Below are positions 26,207-34,063 of a stretch of DNA of 64,000 nucleotides, in pieces (the first letter of the stretch is position 1; each line of letters begins with the position of its first letter). The DNA lies in contig JACCFC020000001.1 in NCBI GenBank assembly GCA_020830965.2, positions 189,500-253,499 of the forward strand, in the 5' to 3' direction. The stretch comes from Neisseriaceae bacterium TC5R-5 (lineage in GTDB: Bacteria > Pseudomonadota > Gammaproteobacteria > Burkholderiales > Chromobacteriaceae). Made by a program: the position numbers and the translations under genes. The notes under the pieces are model-generated. The model was not told the DNA's origin. It saw only the letters and a program-made list of their open reading frames with translations, and did not search any database.

Positions 26207-26974
26207 ATGGGGAAAATGATTAAAAGCGTATCTATCGCACTATATTTTGCTGGCATGCTGTGTGCTAATTTGATATCTGCCGCAACGCTAGAGGCAGTGA
26301 AAATTAATATAGATGCTAATAATCCACCATTTATGTTTGCTGCGTCACATCAGGCTGCTGGCTTATATCCGGCTTTAACCACCGCTATATTTCAGAAGCT
26401 TGGGGTGCCAGTTGAACTGACGGCTTTACCATGGAAGCAGGTTTTAGCACAAGCCGATCGGGCACAGGCGGGTATCGCTGGAATTTATAAGACACAACAG
26501 CGTGCTGCTAAATATGATTACAGTAAATTATTGTTCGTTGAAAAAATAGGGGTATATTTTAATATCGCCCAGCCAGTTAAATTTAATAATATTGCCGATT
26601 TGTCTCATCTGAAACTGGGGGTGGTGTCTGGCTGGAGTTATGGTGATGCTTTTGACAAAGCACGTAAAGAAGGTTTGTTTACGGTTGAAGAGGCAGCATC
26701 GGATCAGCAGAATCTAATAAAATTACAAAATAAAAAAATTGATGTGGCATTGATGATTGTGGATGCCGCTGATTTGCTGATAGATACTGAGAATGCTAAG
26801 ACAATAAAATTTTCCAGAAAATTATTTCAAGAAAATCCGACCTATATTATTTTTAATAAACAGGCCAATAAAAAAGAATTGTTAAATAAAATCAATGTGG
26901 TGTTGCACGATATGATTAGTAGTGGCGAGTATTATCGCATTGTTAAAAAATCGTTATCGATAGCAGGTAAATAG
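26207..26974 (+). CDS. Periplasmic solute-binding protein, family 3
   Basis: A 255-residue secreted protein: signal peptide MGKMIKSVSIALYFAGMLC... with cleavage near ISAA, then a two-lobed SBP_bac_3-type domain (GLYPALTTAIFQKLGV, ELTALPWKQVLAQADRAQAGIAGI, DLSHLKLGVVSGWSYGDAF). Such proteins bind amino acids or related solutes. No ABC permease or ATPase lies beside it, so it may be an orphan receptor or serve a distant transporter. The gene is more AT-rich than selB before it, hinting at a different history. ATG at 26207 or 26216 could start it. A terminator follows. Confidence 0.8.
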   Translation: MGKMIKSVSIALYFAGMLCANLISAATLEAVKINIDANNPPFMFAASHQAAGLYPALTTAIFQKLGVPVELTALPWKQVLAQADRAQAGIAGIYKTQQRAAKYDYSKLLFVEKIGVYFNIAQPVKFNNIADLSHLKLGVVSGWSYGDAFDKARKEGLFTVEEAASDQQNLIKLQNKKIDVALMIVDAADLLIDTENAKTIKFSRKLFQENPTYIIFNKQANKKELLNKINVVLHDMISSGEYYRIVKKSLSIAGK

Positions 26975-27010
26975 TGCACCTTGTTGACAGCAAAGTGTGG
27001 ATTTTTTATG

Positions 27011-27038
27011 GCGGGCTCCTTAGTGAGCCGCTTTTTTT
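27011..27038 (+). terminator. Terminator between the binding protein and the pseudouridine synthase genes
   Basis: GCGGGCTC (27011-27018) pairs imperfectly with GAGCCGC (27025-27031), followed by seven T's. A TTGACA at 26984-26989 with TATGGC 17 bases later lies just upstream, so this may also be a leader/attenuator hairpin for the next gene, whose ATG is only 4 bp past the T-run. Confidence 0.75.
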
Positions 27039-27041
27039 ATT

Positions 27042-27782
27042 ATGAAAGTCAATATGGAAGCAGTACGCCTGTCAAAACGCATGGCTGAGTTAGGTTTGTG
27101 CTCGCGGCGCGAGGCTGATAGTTATATCGAGCAAGGTTGGGTAAAAGTAGATGGAGAAGTGGCGGTATTAGGGCAGAAGGTATTGCCGCAGCAGCAGATT
27201 GATGTCGATAAAAAAGCGCAGGATGCTCAGGCTGCGCGGGTAACGATTTTATTGAATAAGCCCATGGGCTATGTGTCGGGTCAGGCTGAGGATGGTTATG
27301 AGCCGGCGGTGGTCTTGGTAAAACCGGAAAACCACTGGAGTGAGGATACGAGTCGCAGACGCTTTATCCCTGCGCATTTGCGTGGTCTGGCGCCGGCTGG
27401 TCGGCTGGATATTGATTCGGTGGGTTTGCTGGTGCTCACCCAGGATGGCCGAATGGCCAAGCATTTGATCGGTGAGCATTCCACCGTGGATAAGGAGTAC
27501 CTGGTACGGGTGGCAGGTAAATTGTCTGAACAGGGTTTGCGCTTATTGAATCATGGTCTGGAACTGGATGGTAAGGCTTTGTTGCCAGCTACGGTGAGTT
27601 GGCAGAATGAGGATCAGCTGCGTTTTATTTTACGTGAGGGTAAGAAGCGGCAGATTCGGCGTATGTGTGAGCTAGTTGGTTTAAGAGTGGTCGGGCTTAA
27701 GCGTATTCGTATCGGCAAAATAGCACTGGGTAATTTACCGACTGGCCAGTGGCGCTATTTGCGTGCCGATGAGATGTTTTGA
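27042..27782 (+). CDS. RsuA/RluF-family pseudouridine synthase
   Basis: A 246-residue enzyme with an N-terminal S4 RNA-binding domain ([31 protein letters not shown]) and a catalytic domain carrying the family motif [18 protein letters not shown], where the Asp attacks uridine. [16 protein letters not shown] is the conserved C-terminal motif. Closest in layout to RluF, which modifies 23S rRNA; RluB/RluE/RsuA relatives cannot be excluded. Met5 (MEAVRL) is an alternative start. Possibly co-transcribed with the two membrane-protein genes downstream. Confidence 0.9.
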   Translation: MKVNMEAVRLSKRMAELGLCSRREADSYIEQGWVKVDGEVAVLGQKVLPQQQIDVDKKAQDAQAARVTILLNKPMGYVSGQAEDGYEPAVVLVKPENHWSEDTSRRRFIPAHLRGLAPAGRLDIDSVGLLVLTQDGRMAKHLIGEHSTVDKEYLVRVAGKLSEQGLRLLNHGLELDGKALLPATVSWQNEDQLRFILREGKKRQIRRMCELVGLRVVGLKRIRIGKIALGNLPTGQWRYLRADEMF

Positions 27783-27806
27783 TGAAGCATCAGGAATGGG
27801 GTTGAA

Positions 27807-28493
27807 ATGGATTTACCAGCAGATGTGTTCAGCGCTCCCTGGCTGTGGCTGAGTAATGCGCTTATGCTGCTGTGTCTGGTGCTGGCGGGTATGCGGGTGC
27901 AGTGGCGCTCGCTGAGTCTGGGGACGGTGCATGTCTGCTTGCTGGCTTGCGCACTGTTGCTGCTATTGCGTTTGATCAAAGCCGGGCTGTTACCCGGCTT
28001 ATCCTTTCACTTACTAGGCGCGGCCTTGTTTACCCTGCTGATGGGCCCGTGGCTGGCCTTGTTGGCACTGGCATTGGTGATGCTGTGCCTGAATATGGCT
28101 GGTCTGGGTGAGATGCAGGCGATGGGCCTGAATTATATGGTGGCCGTGCTGTTACCAGTCGCTTGGGTAAGCTTGTTGTTACGTGTGGTACAGCGTTATT
28201 TACCTGCCCATTTCTTCATCTATGTGTTCATCAACGGATTTTTGGCCGCGGGAAGCAGTCTGTTGCTGGCTAGTTTGGCTGGTTTATTACTGCTGGGTTG
28301 GCAGGCTGCTTATTCTTGGAGTTTTTTGCTGGAAGAGAGTTTGCCGTTTTATTTTTTATTGTCGTGGTCTGAGGCATTTACCACCGGCTTGCTGCTGGCT
28401 TTATTGACGGTTTATCGCCCGCAGTGGGTGCTGAGCTTTGATGATGAGCGTTATTTGGCCAAGCCTGCGGCACCTGGTGAGAAGTCTTGTTAA
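27807..28493 (+). CDS. Integral membrane protein, ECF-type permease-like
   Basis: A 228-residue, strongly hydrophobic protein with six or seven membrane segments. The pattern MDLPADVFSAPWLWLSNALML... and HLLGAALFTLLMGPWLALL resembles the CbiM-related 'energy-coupling factor ABC transporter permease' family common as stand-alone genes in betaproteobacteria. The CbiM N-terminal His needed for Ni/Co binding is not evident, so substrate is unknown. It starts 24 bp after the pseudouridine synthase and is followed 20 bp later by the MAPEG gene. Confidence 0.65.
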   Translation: MDLPADVFSAPWLWLSNALMLLCLVLAGMRVQWRSLSLGTVHVCLLACALLLLLRLIKAGLLPGLSFHLLGAALFTLLMGPWLALLALALVMLCLNMAGLGEMQAMGLNYMVAVLLPVAWVSLLLRVVQRYLPAHFFIYVFINGFLAAGSSLLLASLAGLLLLGWQAAYSWSFLLEESLPFYFLLSWSEAFTTGLLLALLTVYRPQWVLSFDDERYLAKPAAPGEKSC

Positions 28494-28513
28494 CTTGAGG
28501 TGAGGGGAAGATT

Positions 28514-28894
28514 ATGCCTTTTGCGTTATGGAGTATTTTGGTAGTGAGCTTGCTGCCCTTGTTGTGGACGGGCATCGCTAAAGCAGGTGCTAAATACGAT
28601 AACCATCGTCCGCGCGAAGTACTGGCTCAAGCCAGTGGCTATCGTCAGCGTGCTAACTGGGCACAGCAGAATGCCTGGGAAGCTTTGCCGGTTTATGCTG
28701 CGGCGATGTTGGTGGCTTGGGTGATGGCTGTGCCGGTGGCGTTGCTTAATCTATTGGCGTGGGTTTATGTCTGTGCCCGTCTCGCGCATGGTTTGTGCTA
28801 TCTAGCCGATAAAGCACTTTTGCGTTCACTAGCATGGTTGGTGGCGATTGCCGTGGTGGTTGTTTTATTCTGTAAGGCCGGCGGAGTGTTGTAA
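28514..28894 (+). CDS. MAPEG family membrane protein
   Basis: A 126-residue protein with four hydrophobic segments. The motif KYDNHRPRE..., RANWAQQNAWEALPVYAAAMLVAW is the MAPEG signature (RxNxxENxP-like) of the group that includes eukaryotic membrane glutathione transferases and eicosanoid enzymes. Bacterial members of this size are largely uncharacterised. It follows the ECF-like permease gene after 20 bp. Family confident, function unknown. Confidence 0.85.
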   Translation: MPFALWSILVVSLLPLLWTGIAKAGAKYDNHRPREVLAQASGYRQRANWAQQNAWEALPVYAAAMLVAWVMAVPVALLNLLAWVYVCARLAHGLCYLADKALLRSLAWLVAIAVVVVLFCKAGGVL

Positions 28895-28902
28895 ATAGAA
28901 AG

Positions 28903-28933
28903 AGAACACTTTAGTAAAGTACTAAAGTGTTCT
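28903..28933. repeat. 14-bp perfect hairpin after the MAPEG gene
   Basis: AGAACACTTTAGTA (28903-28916) is perfectly complementary to 28920-28933 with a 3-base loop. It has no T-run on either strand, so it is not a usual terminator. It could be an operator, an mRNA-stabilising 3' end or the 5' hairpin of the small unit that follows. A second small hairpin CGTGC/GCACG occupies 28937-28951. Confidence 0.7.
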
Positions 28934-28966
28934 AAACGTGCGATTAGCACGATAGGAGGTGTTTCG

Positions 28967-28996
28967 ATGAAGCGCATTAATATTAACAATGGATGA
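28967..28996 (+). CDS. Tiny ORF 1 (9 codons) with a consensus ribosome-binding site
   Basis: ATG at 28967 preceded by AGGAGGT (28954-28960) at 6 bases' distance, the best Shine-Dalgarno in this region. It reads MKRININNG then TGA. The stop overlaps the ATG of the next tiny ORF (ATGA), as in translationally coupled genes. Too short to assign; it may be a leader peptide. Confidence 0.35.
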   Translation: MKRININNG

Positions 28997-29040
28997 TGTG
29001 TTTCGCAAGATTGTTTTTGATTTTTTTGATATCCGCATAA
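28993..29040 (+). CDS. Tiny ORF 2 (15 codons), hydrophobic peptide
   Basis: Starts in the ATGA overlap with the 9-codon ORF and reads MMCFARLFLIFLISA then TAA, ending 4 bp before a terminator stem. The peptide is almost wholly hydrophobic and would insert in the membrane if made. Coupling, strong upstream RBS and immediate terminator suggest design rather than chance, but length prevents a firm call. Confidence 0.3.
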   Translation: MMCFARLFLIFLISA

Positions 29041-29044
29041 AAAC

Positions 29045-29077
29045 AAAACGCCATCATATTAAATGATGGCGTTTTTT
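29045..29077. terminator. Bidirectional terminator between the MAPEG side and pit
   Basis: A 13-bp stem (29045-29057 with 29063-29075), 5-base loop, T-run at 29072-29077 on the plus strand and A-run upstream giving T's on the minus strand. It can end both the plus-strand unit and pit from the right. Confidence 0.88.
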
Positions 29078-29138
29078 ATTGCTGGAGCAAGCTTACGTTT
29101 GCCGTTGTTGTCGTTCAGATATTTACATCTGGCTAGTA

Positions 29139-30596
29139 TTAAAACCAGAAGGAGGCCAGATAGTACAGGCCGCCGGCAATCAGCATGGCAATCGGTAGGG
29201 TGAACAGCCAGGCCAGAGCAATAGAACGCACAGTCGATAGCTGTAAGCCGGCTTTATCCGCCAGCATGGTGCCGGCTACGGCGCTGGATAGTACCTGTGT
29301 GGTGGAAACCGGAAAGCCAAATTGGCTGGCTAGGCCAATTGAGACGGCTGCTGTCATTTGAGCCGAGACACCCTGGGCGTAAGTCATATCCTTCTTGCCA
29401 ATTCCTTCCCCCACCGTTTTGACGACCCGACGCCAACCCACCATGGTACCGGTACCCAGTGATAGCGCAACGGCGATAATGACCCAGGTTGGCGCATATT
29501 CGGTGGTTGCGGTGAGGTCTTTGCGCAGATTCTGTAATAACTGCTTTTCGCTAGAAGGTAAGGTAGGCAAAGACATTGCCCGTTTGGCTGTTTCATCCAG
29601 GCAGAGCAGATGGCTGCGTACCTGCCAGCGTTGCGTAGCATTGAGCGCGCTATAAGCGGTGCGTTCGCCCATTAACTGCTGTAGCTGTGCAACGGTGGCT
29701 ACGATTGCTTGTGGCTGACAATTGTTGGATTTGCCGGGCTTAGCGCTACTGAGCAGGATTTTTTCCAACTCAGGCTGATGACGCTGATAAAACTGCTCCA
29801 GATGTCGTGCGGCATCGCGGGTACGGTCTAGCTGATAAGGTGTGCTGCTAAGATCAAGAACAAATTTTGCGGGAACAATGCCTATCAGTACCAGCATGAC
29901 CAGACCCACACCTTTTTGACCATCATTGGAGCCGTGGGCAAAGCTTACACCCATTGCAGACATGATCAGCAGGAAGCGTGTCCAGAAGGGGGGATGTTTG
30001 CGACCTTCTATCTCTTGGCGTTGGTGGGGGGTTTTATGGATATTGCTGTTTGCGCGATAACGACGCAGCAGTATCACTAATAAACCAGCTAGTAAAGCTC
30101 CTACCAGTGGAGATAGTAGCAAAGAGGTGCCAACATCCAGCGCCTTACCCCAGTTGATGCCTTGTGAAATGGGACTATGGTTAATCAGGCTATTGGCAAC
30201 ACCCACTCCGAGAATGGCGCCGATCAGTGTATGGCTGCTGGAGGCAGGCAAACCGAAATACCAGGTGCCCAGATTCCAGGCGATGGCGGCGGTAAGCAGC
30301 GAAAACACCATAGCCATGCCACGAGTGCTATTGACTGAAATCAGCAGATCCACTGGCAGCAGATGCACGATGGCATAGGCTACCGCCAGGCCGCCGGCAA
30401 TCACCCCTAAGAAATTAAAAATACCGGAGTAAAACACGGCCAGTCTGGGCTTCATCGATTGCGTGTAAATGACAGTCGCGACCGCATTGGCGGTGTCGTG
30501 AAAGCCATTGATGAATTCAAAGGCCAGGACAAAGGCCAGTGAGAGGAACAGGGTAATGGCGATATGGGTTTCTAAACCAACGAACAAGTCTGGCAT
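29139..30596 (-). CDS. PiT-family inorganic phosphate transporter
   Basis: A 485-residue inner-membrane carrier. The two PiT signature repeats are visible: AFEFINGFHDTANAVATVIYT near the N-terminus and GTGTMVGWRRVVKTVGEGIG with SAQMTAAVSIGLASQFGFPVSTTQ near the C-terminus, plus FGLPASSSHTLIGAILG. A long cytosolic loop (about 270-370) separates the halves. It would take up phosphate, probably as metal-phosphate, with protons. No phoU-like gene lies next to it. ATG start at 30596; a bidirectional terminator follows its stop. Confidence 0.93.
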   Translation of the reverse strand: MPDLFVGLETHIAITLFLSLAFVLAFEFINGFHDTANAVATVIYTQSMKPRLAVFYSGIFNFLGVIAGGLAVAYAIVHLLPVDLLISVNSTRGMAMVFSLLTAAIAWNLGTWYFGLPASSSHTLIGAILGVGVANSLINHSPISQGINWGKALDVGTSLLLSPLVGALLAGLLVILLRRYRANSNIHKTPHQRQEIEGRKHPPFWTRFLLIMSAMGVSFAHGSNDGQKGVGLVMLVLIGIVPAKFVLDLSSTPYQLDRTRDAARHLEQFYQRHQPELEKILLSSAKPGKSNNCQPQAIVATVAQLQQLMGERTAYSALNATQRWQVRSHLLCLDETAKRAMSLPTLPSSEKQLLQNLRKDLTATTEYAPTWVIIAVALSLGTGTMVGWRRVVKTVGEGIGKKDMTYAQGVSAQMTAAVSIGLASQFGFPVSTTQVLSSAVAGTMLADKAGLQLSTVRSIALAWLFTLPIAMLIAGGLYYLASFWF

Positions 30597-30987
30597 GGTG
30601 GCTGCACGAGCGTGAGAAAGGCGAGATTGTTCTAGCCAGCGCCTTTGGCGTCAAGGTATTTAAAAAAATAAAGTAAGCACCTTCTGGCCGCCTTAATGTG
30701 CTTTTGCCCGTGCTTACTCGCTAAGCCGTGTTTGTTCACTCTAGTTGGTTCATTTTCCCTGGTATCTATTTCCGGCTTATTTACAGATTGAACTTGAATA
30801 GCGTGCCATTTTGACTGATCAATGATTAGTACATTACCAAAAATAATGATTGATCAAACTATGACATGGACAGTTTCAGATGATGGTGACTAGCGGTGCT
30901 GACTGTTTTCAGTCGGGTAATTTGCTCTGCTTAGTTTGATAGTGGCGTGTTGAGTTTGTTTGAGAACGAGAATGCAATGGGAAAGTC
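30597..30987. other. Divergent control region between pit and the che operon
   Basis: A 391-bp spacer holding promoters for both directions. The notable element is an inverted repeat TGATCAAT (30816-30823) with ATTGATCA (30849-30856), with flanking partial symmetry (AATGATT). I could not find a clean sigma-70 or sigma-28 promoter for cheY by eye. No small gene or terminator is evident. Confidence 0.5.
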
Positions 30988-31353
30988 ATGTCAAAAAAGA
31001 TACTGACTGTCGACGATTCTGCCTCCATTCGCCAGATGGTGGCCTTTACGCTTAAGAGTGCTGGTTATGAAGTGGCGGAAGCGGTCGATGGGAATGCTGG
31101 ATTGTCCAAGGCACAGGGCGCACATTTTGATCTGGTATTGACTGATCAGAATATGCCCGGCATGGATGGCTTGACCTTGATTCGTTCATTGCGCAAGCAG
31201 AACGAATATCTTGCGACGCCTATTCTGATGTTGACGACAGAGTCCAGCGATCAAATGAAGGCGCTGGGACGTGCGGCCGGGGCATCTGGCTGGTTGGTCA
31301 AGCCGTTTGATCCACAGCGTTTGCTGGATGTGGTCAAGCGCTTGGTTGGTTAG
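30988..31353 (+). CDS. cheY: Chemotaxis response regulator CheY
   Basis: A 121-residue single-domain receiver. Acidic pocket Asp9-Asp10 (ILTVDDSAS), phospho-acceptor Asp53 (VLTDQNMPGMDG), the switch Thr in MLTTESS and the invariant Lys in LVKPFD are all present. Phospho-CheY would bind the flagellar motor switch or another output. It opens the cluster cheY-cheA-cheW-mcp-cheR-cheB-cheD; cheA follows after 26 bp. With no output domain, CheY is the best call over another receiver. Confidence 0.93.
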   Translation: MSKKILTVDDSASIRQMVAFTLKSAGYEVAEAVDGNAGLSKAQGAHFDLVLTDQNMPGMDGLTLIRSLRKQNEYLATPILMLTTESSDQMKALGRAAGASGWLVKPFDPQRLLDVVKRLVG

Positions 31354-31379
31354 CAGCTTTGCTGCGGTGAGGAGGCTTT

Positions 31380-33533
31380 GTGGCGATTGATATGTCGCAG
31401 TTTCATCAAGTGTTTTTTGATGAAACAACCGAGCACCTGAGTGCGATGGAGTCTCTGTTGTTGGCGATCAATGTTGCCAACCCGGAGTCGGAGGAGCTGC
31501 ACGCGATCTTCCGTGCTGCCCACTCTATCAAGGGTGGGGCTGCGACGTTTGGTTTCAGCGATATGGCGGAGCTGACTCATGTGCTAGAGAGCCTGTTGGA
31601 TCGGATACGCAAAGGCAGTATGGCGCTGACTGTCAAGATGATCGACCTATTCTTGCGCTCCAAGGATTTGCTATACGGCATGCTGGCGGCCCATAAAAAT
31701 GGCGCAGTGTTTGATAACACTAAAGTTGTGGTGAATAAGCGTGAGCTGGAGGCGCTTGCCAATACTGCCCAGCCAGTCGCGAGCTCAGCCATATCCGCTG
31801 TCAGCAAAGTCGAACGGCTATTGACCGTGTATCTAGAGCTCGATGCATTGGAAGGGGTAAATATTGAGGCCTTGCTGGAATCACTGGCAGAGCATGGTGA
31901 TTTAAGTATTGTGCAGCAAGGGGAGGTAGCCGATCACTTACCCTGGGTGGTGGTGTTCACTTCTTTGTTGAGCCCGGATGAAGTGGCCGAGTCCCTCGCT
32001 TTTACATTGGAGCCCGGGCAATTTCGTATCAATGTCGATCAGAGCTTGCCAGGCAGAGAGGAGAGCCGGGTTCAAGCCCTCGCGACGGCAAGTGATTCCG
32101 AACTCGTGCCAGAGGACGTTCAGTCATCACGTCAGGAGGCTTTGGGTATTGCATTTGAAGAAGATGGCTTTGGTCTGTTTGAACCGCTGCCATCCACCCA
32201 GGGGCTTGAGCCGGTGGTCGTTGAGGATGAAGTTAAGCGGGAAGCACCAGCAGTAGAGATTGACAGTGTTGTCGAGCAGGAAGATCGCACGATCAATTCG
32301 AACAGAAACGATAAGGTGCCTGCTGCTGTGGAGAGCTCAATACGGGTCAGCATAGAGAAAGTGGATTTGTTGCTGAATCTGGTCGGTGAACTGGTGATTA
32401 CCCAATCCATGTTGCTGCAATCCAGTAGCTGCTTGGACCCGGTAGAGCATGAGCGGCTGCTTAATGGTGTCGGTGCTTTGCAGCGCAATTCACGCGAGTT
32501 ACAGGACGCGGTGATGTCTATCCGCATGATGCCGATTGCCTTTGTCTTTAACCGTTTTCCACGTGTGGTGCATGATCTGGCGAGCAAGCTTGGCAAGCAG
32601 GTGGAATTGAAAATGGTGGGTGAGAATACCGAACTGGATAAGGGTTTCATTGAAAAACTGGCTGATCCTTTAACTCACTTAGTACGTAATTGTCTGGGGC
32701 ATGGCATTGAAGCGCCGGAAGTGCGGCGTGCGAAAGGCAAGTCACCCAATGGTCGTCTGACGCTACGGGCATTTCATCAGGGCGGCAGTATTGTGATTGA
32801 GGTTTGTGATGATGGCGCCGGTCTGAATCGTGAGCGGATATTGACTACCGCACGCGAGCGCGGGCTGCCGGTACACGACAATATGGCCGATAGCGAGGTG
32901 TGGGCGCTGATTTTTGATGCTGGTTTCTCCACGGCCAGCGAGGTGACGGATGTCTCCGGTCGCGGGGTGGGCATGGATGTGGTCAAGCGCAATATTGAGG
33001 GCATGGGCGGACGGGTGGAAATTGACTCCATGGCGGATATCGGCACAACCATGAGCATACGCCTGCCATTGACGCTGGCGATTATGGACGGCATGTCGGT
33101 GCGTATCGGGCACGAAGTCTATGTGCTGCCGCTGGGGTTCATTCTGGAGTCGATGCAAGCGCTGCCACAAGAGGTGAAGAGTGTGGCCGGTTGTGGCCAA
33201 GTGGTGAACATTCGTGGTGAATATCTGCCGATTATCTCTTTAGCACAGTTTTTTACCATCACCGAGGCCAAGCAGACTGCTGCTGAAGGCATTCTGATTA
33301 TTGTTGAAGCAGCAGAAACCCGGGTCGCTTTGCTAGTAGATGAGTTGATCGGGCAACAGCAGTTTGTCGTTAAAAATCTGGAAACGCACTATCGCAAGGT
33401 AGATGGCATTTCCGGAGCCACTATTCTGGGTGATGGTCAAGTGGCGTTGATTCTGGATATTTCCACTATCGTGCGTCAGCAGCAGCGTCTTTCTCATGCC
33501 CTGATGGTACAGACGGCGCCGATAGCGGAATGA
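31380..33533 (+). CDS. cheA: Chemotaxis histidine kinase CheA
   Basis: A 717-residue kinase starting with GTG at 31380, 5 bases after GAGGAGG. Domains: HPt with His48 in [16 protein letters not shown] (1-110); a variable region with a P2-like part and acidic linker (130-310); dimerisation domain from about 318 ([18 protein letters not shown]); ATPase domain with N box [14 protein letters not shown] (432-444), G1 CDDGAG (476-481) and G2 [11 protein letters not shown]-terminal CheW-like domain (about 580-710). The N box has Gly440 where the family nearly always has Asp (DHGIE). It autophosphorylates and passes phosphate to CheY and CheB. Confidence 0.95.
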   Translation: MAIDMSQFHQVFFDETTEHLSAMESLLLAINVANPESEELHAIFRAAHSIKGGAATFGFSDMAELTHVLESLLDRIRKGSMALTVKMIDLFLRSKDLLYGMLAAHKNGAVFDNTKVVVNKRELEALANTAQPVASSAISAVSKVERLLTVYLELDALEGVNIEALLESLAEHGDLSIVQQGEVADHLPWVVVFTSLLSPDEVAESLAFTLEPGQFRINVDQSLPGREESRVQALATASDSELVPEDVQSSRQEALGIAFEEDGFGLFEPLPSTQGLEPVVVEDEVKREAPAVEIDSVVEQEDRTINSNRNDKVPAAVESSIRVSIEKVDLLLNLVGELVITQSMLLQSSSCLDPVEHERLLNGVGALQRNSRELQDAVMSIRMMPIAFVFNRFPRVVHDLASKLGKQVELKMVGENTELDKGFIEKLADPLTHLVRNCLGHGIEAPEVRRAKGKSPNGRLTLRAFHQGGSIVIEVCDDGAGLNRERILTTARERGLPVHDNMADSEVWALIFDAGFSTASEVTDVSGRGVGMDVVKRNIEGMGGRVEIDSMADIGTTMSIRLPLTLAIMDGMSVRIGHEVYVLPLGFILESMQALPQEVKSVAGCGQVVNIRGEYLPIISLAQFFTITEAKQTAAEGILIIVEAAETRVALLVDELIGQQQFVVKNLETHYRKVDGISGATILGDGQVALILDISTIVRQQQRLSHALMVQTAPIAE

Positions 33534-33546
33534 AAGGAGTGAACTG

Positions 33547-34044
33547 ATGGCCACCTTTGGCAATAGCGTTTTAGCAAGCCGGGCCTCTAATGCACGTGAG
33601 CTCTTGGTGTTTACGCTGGGTAGCGAGGAGTATGGCATTGATATTCTGAAGGTGCAGGAGATCCGTGGCTATGACACGGTGACCCGCATTGCCAATGCTC
33701 CCGAGTTCATCAAGGGGGTGATTAATCTGCGTGGCAGCATTGTGCCGATTGTCGATTTGCGCATGAAGTTTGGGCTGCGCGAACTCATTTACAACGAATT
33801 CACGGTGGTGATTATTTTGAATATTACCAGCCGCACAATGGGCATTGTGGTGGATGGAGTCTCTGATGTTATTCAGCTCAGTCAGGAAGAAATGCGTGCA
33901 GCACCGGAGTTTGGGGCTGCGGTGGATACCGCCTATATCGAAGGCCTAGGCACCGTGGGCGAGCAGATGATTATTGTGGTGGATATTGAGCGTTTGATGA
34001 GCAGCGATGAAATGGCTCTGACGGATGCGGTTGCCAGAGTGTGA
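33547..34044 (+). CDS. cheW: Chemotaxis coupling protein CheW
   Basis: A 165-residue adaptor of two SH3-like subdomains linking receptors to CheA. It has the family features [43 protein letters not shown] and [11 protein letters not shown]. It sits 13 bp after cheA and 19 bp before the first receptor gene. Cytosolic, normal length. Confidence 0.96.
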   Translation: MATFGNSVLASRASNARELLVFTLGSEEYGIDILKVQEIRGYDTVTRIANAPEFIKGVINLRGSIVPIVDLRMKFGLRELIYNEFTVVIILNITSRTMGIVVDGVSDVIQLSQEEMRAAPEFGAAVDTAYIEGLGTVGEQMIIVVDIERLMSSDEMALTDAVARV

Positions 34045-34063
34045 GTAATACGGGAGAGAGCGC

